Below are positions 47,202 through 49,729 of a stretch of 49,729 nucleotides of DNA, piece by piece. The notes under the pieces were generated by a model, which saw only the letters and a program-made list of their open reading frames with translations, was not told the DNA's origin and made no database searches. The stretch is from Thiohalocapsa marina. GTDB taxonomy: Bacteria > Pseudomonadota > Gammaproteobacteria > Chromatiales > Chromatiaceae. The DNA lies in assembly GCF_008632335.1 (NCBI RefSeq), contig NZ_VWXX01000029.1, positions 1-49,729 of the forward strand, read 5' to 3'. Position 1 is the first letter of the stretch. Each line of letters begins with the position of its first letter. Position numbers and translations under genes: made by a program.

Positions 47202-47903
47202 CTAGCGCACCTGCCGGGCCATCTCGACCAGCATCTCACGTGCCGCCGCGGCGGAGCTGATCGTCCGTGGCAGCGCAATGCGGTGGAGACGGCCATCGAC
47301 CCGCAGGTCGATTCCCTCGGCATCGATTCCCAGCATCTCAACGGCGTCGACGCTGGTTGCCATTGCACCAAGGTAGCTGCGCAGCTTATCCCGATGGTCC
47401 CGGTTCATATGATCGACGATCTGCGCCTGCGCCTCGCGGCTCAGCGGGTTGGGACGCAGGATGCGGTCGAGCCCGAACCAGCGCGCAGTCGCGAAACCAC
47501 CGTTCCAGTGGAAGCGCATCGGGGTGAATCGGTAGAAGCGGAAGCCGAGCTGCTCGAAGTACATCCGGGTCCGCGGAAAATAGGCGAAGTAGCGTTCCGC
47601 ATCTTCGTCCGGCTCGATGCGGTGCATGTTGCCAACCGCACTGAGGCGGCCGCGCTGCTGGACATCACTGTCGCCAGCCTCGGCGACCAGGAGGCCGCAG
47701 CGCGGATCGGCGTCGAGGTTCTTCGTGTGCTGAGACAGGTGGCTCAGCAAAAACAGCGGCAGACCGCCCTGGCCGAGGACATAGGGGACAACGGATCCGA
47801 AGGGGTAACCCGGAGATTCCAGCGAAAGGGTGGATAGGACACATTCAAAGGCGCTTGCCAGGAGGTGGCGCGCCGCATGTGCCTGTTCTTCGCTATTGCT
47901 CAT
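47202..47903 (-). CDS. HugZ-type pyridoxamine-5'-phosphate oxidase-fold protein
   Basis: 233 residues. ARHLLASAFECVLSTLSLES, PFGSVVPYVLGQGGLPLFLL, SHLSQHTKNLDADPRCGLLV (the HugZ H-T-x-N-L motif), MYFEQLGFRFYRFTPMRFHW and NGGFATARWF form the split-barrel flavin/heme domain. IVDHMNRDHRDKLRSYLG starts the C-terminal DUF2470 domain. Members bind FMN or heme; HugZ degrades heme to release iron. Intact length. Presumably chromosomal. Confidence 0.88.
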   Translation of the reverse strand: MSNSEEQAHAARHLLASAFECVLSTLSLESPGYPFGSVVPYVLGQGGLPLFLLSHLSQHTKNLDADPRCGLLVAEAGDSDVQQRGRLSAVGNMHRIEPDEDAERYFAYFPRTRMYFEQLGFRFYRFTPMRFHWNGGFATARWFGLDRILRPNPLSREAQAQIVDHMNRDHRDKLRSYLGAMATSVDAVEMLGIDAEGIDLRVDGRLHRIALPRTISSAAAAREMLVEMARQVR

Positions 47904-48540
47904 CGGCGCAGTTTAACCATTCGGGATCCGGTCTGTGGCGGTCTCAGGCGAGCGATGCGATCAATGCCGCGGCCTGGGGTCGCATCACCGCATGAGCCTG
48001 TGTTGCGCCTGTCAGCGGCCGAAGGTCATGCGCAGCGCCCTGGCTACCGTGATGAGCATCACCAGCTATTGGCTGACGACTTGCTGATAGGTGCACCTTG
48101 GCTAGCGGTGTACTCGACTGCACTGAATTAGCGCCAACGGCTCGGGAAAGAGCCGCCCGCACCTAAAGCAGACATGAAACCAGCATCCCTCATTGGCCGG
48201 ATTGTCCCAGGAGCAGACCTTGCGGACCTAGGGCTAAGCGTCAGGATTACCGCCAACTGCAGACAGTCAAGATACGTCGTCCATAGTTTCGTGGTCTGAT
48301 CTACCTAAGATCGTCCATTGGTACCGAGATGTCTAAAGGATCAATCAGTCGCTGGTTTCCGAGGCAAGCTGCTCACTGACATCCTTAGAGTCGATCATAT
48401 CGGTGCGGATGAAACAATGGAGCGTCCGCCCGCGCACTCGTTCAAGGCCGCACTTCGCTATCATCCGTTCCTATTGGGGCTGATCGCTCCCATGAGGTCC
48501 AGTCAAGTGGAGAGCCCAGAACCGAAGGTTCCGGGGACGC
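47904..48540. other. Non-coding interval
   Basis: About 640 bp without a convincing gene on either strand, between the HugZ-type gene and the toxin gene. No repeat or RNA gene recognised. Confidence 0.4.
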
Positions 48541-48867
48541 TTAGTCCTCTGGAGACGGCGACAGGTCCGAAGGTGGCAGCCGCAGCAACCGCTCACTACG
48601 CCAGACGCGTACAATGCGGGCCCGCCCCGGGTCGAGGCGGTAAACGATCCGAAATGGCGGATGGACCAGCTCACGCAGGAAAGTCTGGCCAAACTCAGGA
48701 ACGATACGCCCAATCTCGGGATGGTCCGACAAGGGCTCGATGTGCTCAAGGACCTCCAAAATGAGTCGCGCACCGACATCTGCAGCACCCTGCTCCTCGT
48801 ACCATTCCCGGATGCCCTCTAAATCACCGAGCGCTGATTCGGCAAGCGTGACGCGAATCTCAGCCAT
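48541..48867 (-). CDS. ParE/RelE-superfamily toxin
   Basis: 108 residues from ATG 48867. IRVTLAESALGDLEGIREWY, RLILEVLEHIEPLSDHPEIG, FLRELVHPPFRIVYRLDPGR and RIVRVWRSERLLRL match the ParE-type toxin fold (A-x-x-D-L-x-x-I-x-x-Y start, P-x-x-G-R, Y-R-I-V-Y). ParE toxins poison gyrase, RelE types cut mRNA; the pattern fits ParE better. The gene overlaps the antitoxin end by 8 bases. Confidence 0.85.
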   Translation of the reverse strand: MAEIRVTLAESALGDLEGIREWYEEQGAADVGARLILEVLEHIEPLSDHPEIGRIVPEFGQTFLRELVHPPFRIVYRLDPGRARIVRVWRSERLLRLPPSDLSPSPED

Positions 48868-49141
48868 CCGCTTTGGACAAGCCGAGCCGGGACTTCGCCT
48901 CGGCAAGCGATACTTCCCGACCGGCATCTAGGTCGGCGAGGCCGGCGACGATTGCCCGCATAAAATCGCGCTCGTCTGCGTCTCGCTCAAAGTCAGCCAC
49001 CGATTGAACAACCGCAACCCCGCGACCCCGGCTGGTCAGTAGCACGGGACGATGAACCTCGGCTGCCTGGCGCACGACACGCCCTGGATTGACCTTGAGG
49101 TCGGTCAAGGGCACCACGTCTTCTGAAAACTTCACGCGCAT
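48860..49141 (-). CDS. Phd/YefM-type antitoxin
   Basis: 93 residues from ATG 49141 (GGAGAG about 10 nt upstream). RVKFSEDVVPLTDLKVNPGR, VVRQAAEVHRPVLLTSRGRG and VAVVQSVADFE are the Phd/YefM DNA-binding domain. The C-terminal part (MRAIVAGLADLDAGREVSLA) is the toxin-binding helix. It should neutralise the ParE-type toxin and repress the operon. Confidence 0.87.
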   Translation of the reverse strand: MRVKFSEDVVPLTDLKVNPGRVVRQAAEVHRPVLLTSRGRGVAVVQSVADFERDADERDFMRAIVAGLADLDAGREVSLAEAKSRLGLSKADG

Positions 49142-49172
49142 GGGCTTTGCTCTCCAGACTTCTGTGGACCAT

Positions 49173-49201
49173 AAAATAGCACCTGTTTGCGGACCTTCCA
49201 A
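49173..49201 (-). promoter_or_regulatory. Putative sigma-70 promoter of the toxin-antitoxin pair
   Basis: On the minus strand TTGGAA (49196-49201), a 17-base spacer and TATTTT (49173-49178), 32 bp upstream of the antitoxin ATG. Confidence 0.5.
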
Positions 49202-49439
49202 CGAAAACCACAAGGGCAATCCACAGGCATTTTTTCGCATGCGCAAGAATCGGGGGCTTCTGGCCGCCACGGGTTGGCCGCGGATTGTCACTCGCGGAGA
49301 AGAGCGCTTCGATCAAGAGCCTGCCATGTCTTGGCCAATCCGGTCATCCCTCGCGACAACTGCGGCTACCCGCTCGTGCCCTACCTGAGGGGTTGAGCGC
49401 CAGCACAGCGCGCCGCAGCGCCTGATCAGGCGGTTGAGG

Positions 49440-49729
49440 ATGATCCTCCAGGGCGCGGCAGGGGTCGACGTGCGTCAAAGCGCCGCGCACCTGGGTCTGA
49501 GCCGCTCGACGGTGCAGCGCTGGCGTGCGCGTTGGCGCGCGACGGACGGTCAGCCGCTGCATGAGCGGCTCGCGGATGCGCCGCGTTCGGGCGCACCGGC
49601 GACCTTCACGGCACAGCAGATCTGCTCGATCATCGCCCTGGCCTGCGAGCCGCCGAGTGCGTACAACCTGGTGCAGACGCATTGGACGCAAGCCGCTCTG
49701 GCGCATGTGGCCGTGCAGGAGGGGCTGGT
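49440..49729 (+). CDS. IS630-family transposase, N-terminal part (cut by window end)
   Basis: From ATG 49440 the frame is open to the window end. SAAHLGLSRSTVQRWRARWR is the helix-turn-helix; RLADAPRSGAPATFTAQQIC, IIALACEPPSAYNLVQTHWT and QAALAHVAVQ are the conserved linker blocks of IS630 transposases (P-R-S-G-x-P, C-E-x-P, T-H-W-T). The frame stays open upstream to 49389 (VERQHSAPQRLIRRLR), which looks like the normal N-terminal helices but has no ATG, so the start may be alternative or the 5' end damaged. The catalytic domain lies outside the window. Confidence 0.82.
   Translation, partial: MILQGAAGVDVRQSAAHLGLSRSTVQRWRARWRATDGQPLHERLADAPRSGAPATFTAQQICSIIALACEPPSAYNLVQTHWTQAALAHVAVQEGL

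Overview
The window is high-GC DNA from a gammaproteobacterium, most likely a Chromatiales/Chromatiaceae-type host (an inference from GC content, codon use and gene repertoire; no rRNA or other taxonomic marker is present). Most of it is the remains, or one part, of an integrative conjugative element (ICE) of the SXT/R391 type with a MobH relaxase. No integrase, no excisionase, no tRNA and no CRISPR array were seen.

Layout. 0-5.4 kb: edge material with the 3' end of an IS630-type transposase, a secreted endonuclease/exonuclease/phosphatase (EEP) protein, an NAD(P)-binding reductase-like protein, an XRE regulator, a zinc-ribbon protein and a TsaA/TrmO-like protein. 5.57-6.12 kb: two head-to-head copies of a ~205-bp iteron repeat built on TGTAGCCA/TGGCTACA, with two perfect DnaA-box sequences nearby; a third copy lies at 37.64-37.84 kb. 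6.3-17.8 kb, minus strand: yebG-like gene, then a long recombination and DNA-processing run read from 17.8 down to 6.87 kb: small basic protein, SSB, small ORF, Bet/RecT annealase, YqaJ exonuclease, CobS-like AAA+ ATPase, WGR-like protein, DUF3150 protein, CobT-like VWA protein, small protein, Toprim primase, RadC, small protein, then an intrinsic terminator. Many of these genes have their own similar GC-rich hairpin leader, and three of the proteins end in the same D-F/W-F type tail.

18.0-24.5 kb, plus strand: traF-traH-traG (mating-pair stabilisation), with a lysozyme-like domain at the end of TraG. 24.9-38.7 kb: accessory hotspot with a PIN-domain toxin pair, a staphylococcal-nuclease-like protein, secreted and hypothetical proteins, a possible AcrVA2-type protein, a GmrSD-like type IV restriction enzyme, a second EEP paralogue, chimeric dinB/PHP gene debris, the third iteron copy and a hemD-like gene.

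38.7-45.5 kb: a minus-strand run parM-parR-like-flhD-like-flhC-like (partition plus a SetCD/AcaCD-type master activator), divergent from traI (MobH)-traD-DUF4400. 45.6-49.7 kb: apparently chromosomal genes (PHB-depolymerase-type esterase, HugZ-type protein), a ParE/Phd-type toxin-antitoxin pair and the start of another IS630-type transposase.

How it fits together: the FlhCD-like pair would activate the traF and traI units (a shared motif sits upstream of both). TraI/TraD would process and deliver DNA; Bet/exonuclease/SSB would recombine incoming or replicating element DNA; ParM would stabilise it. The T4SS core genes (traL,E,K,B,V,A,C,W,U,N) are not in this window, so the element is split, rearranged or decayed here, and the IS630 pieces at both window edges fit such rearrangement.
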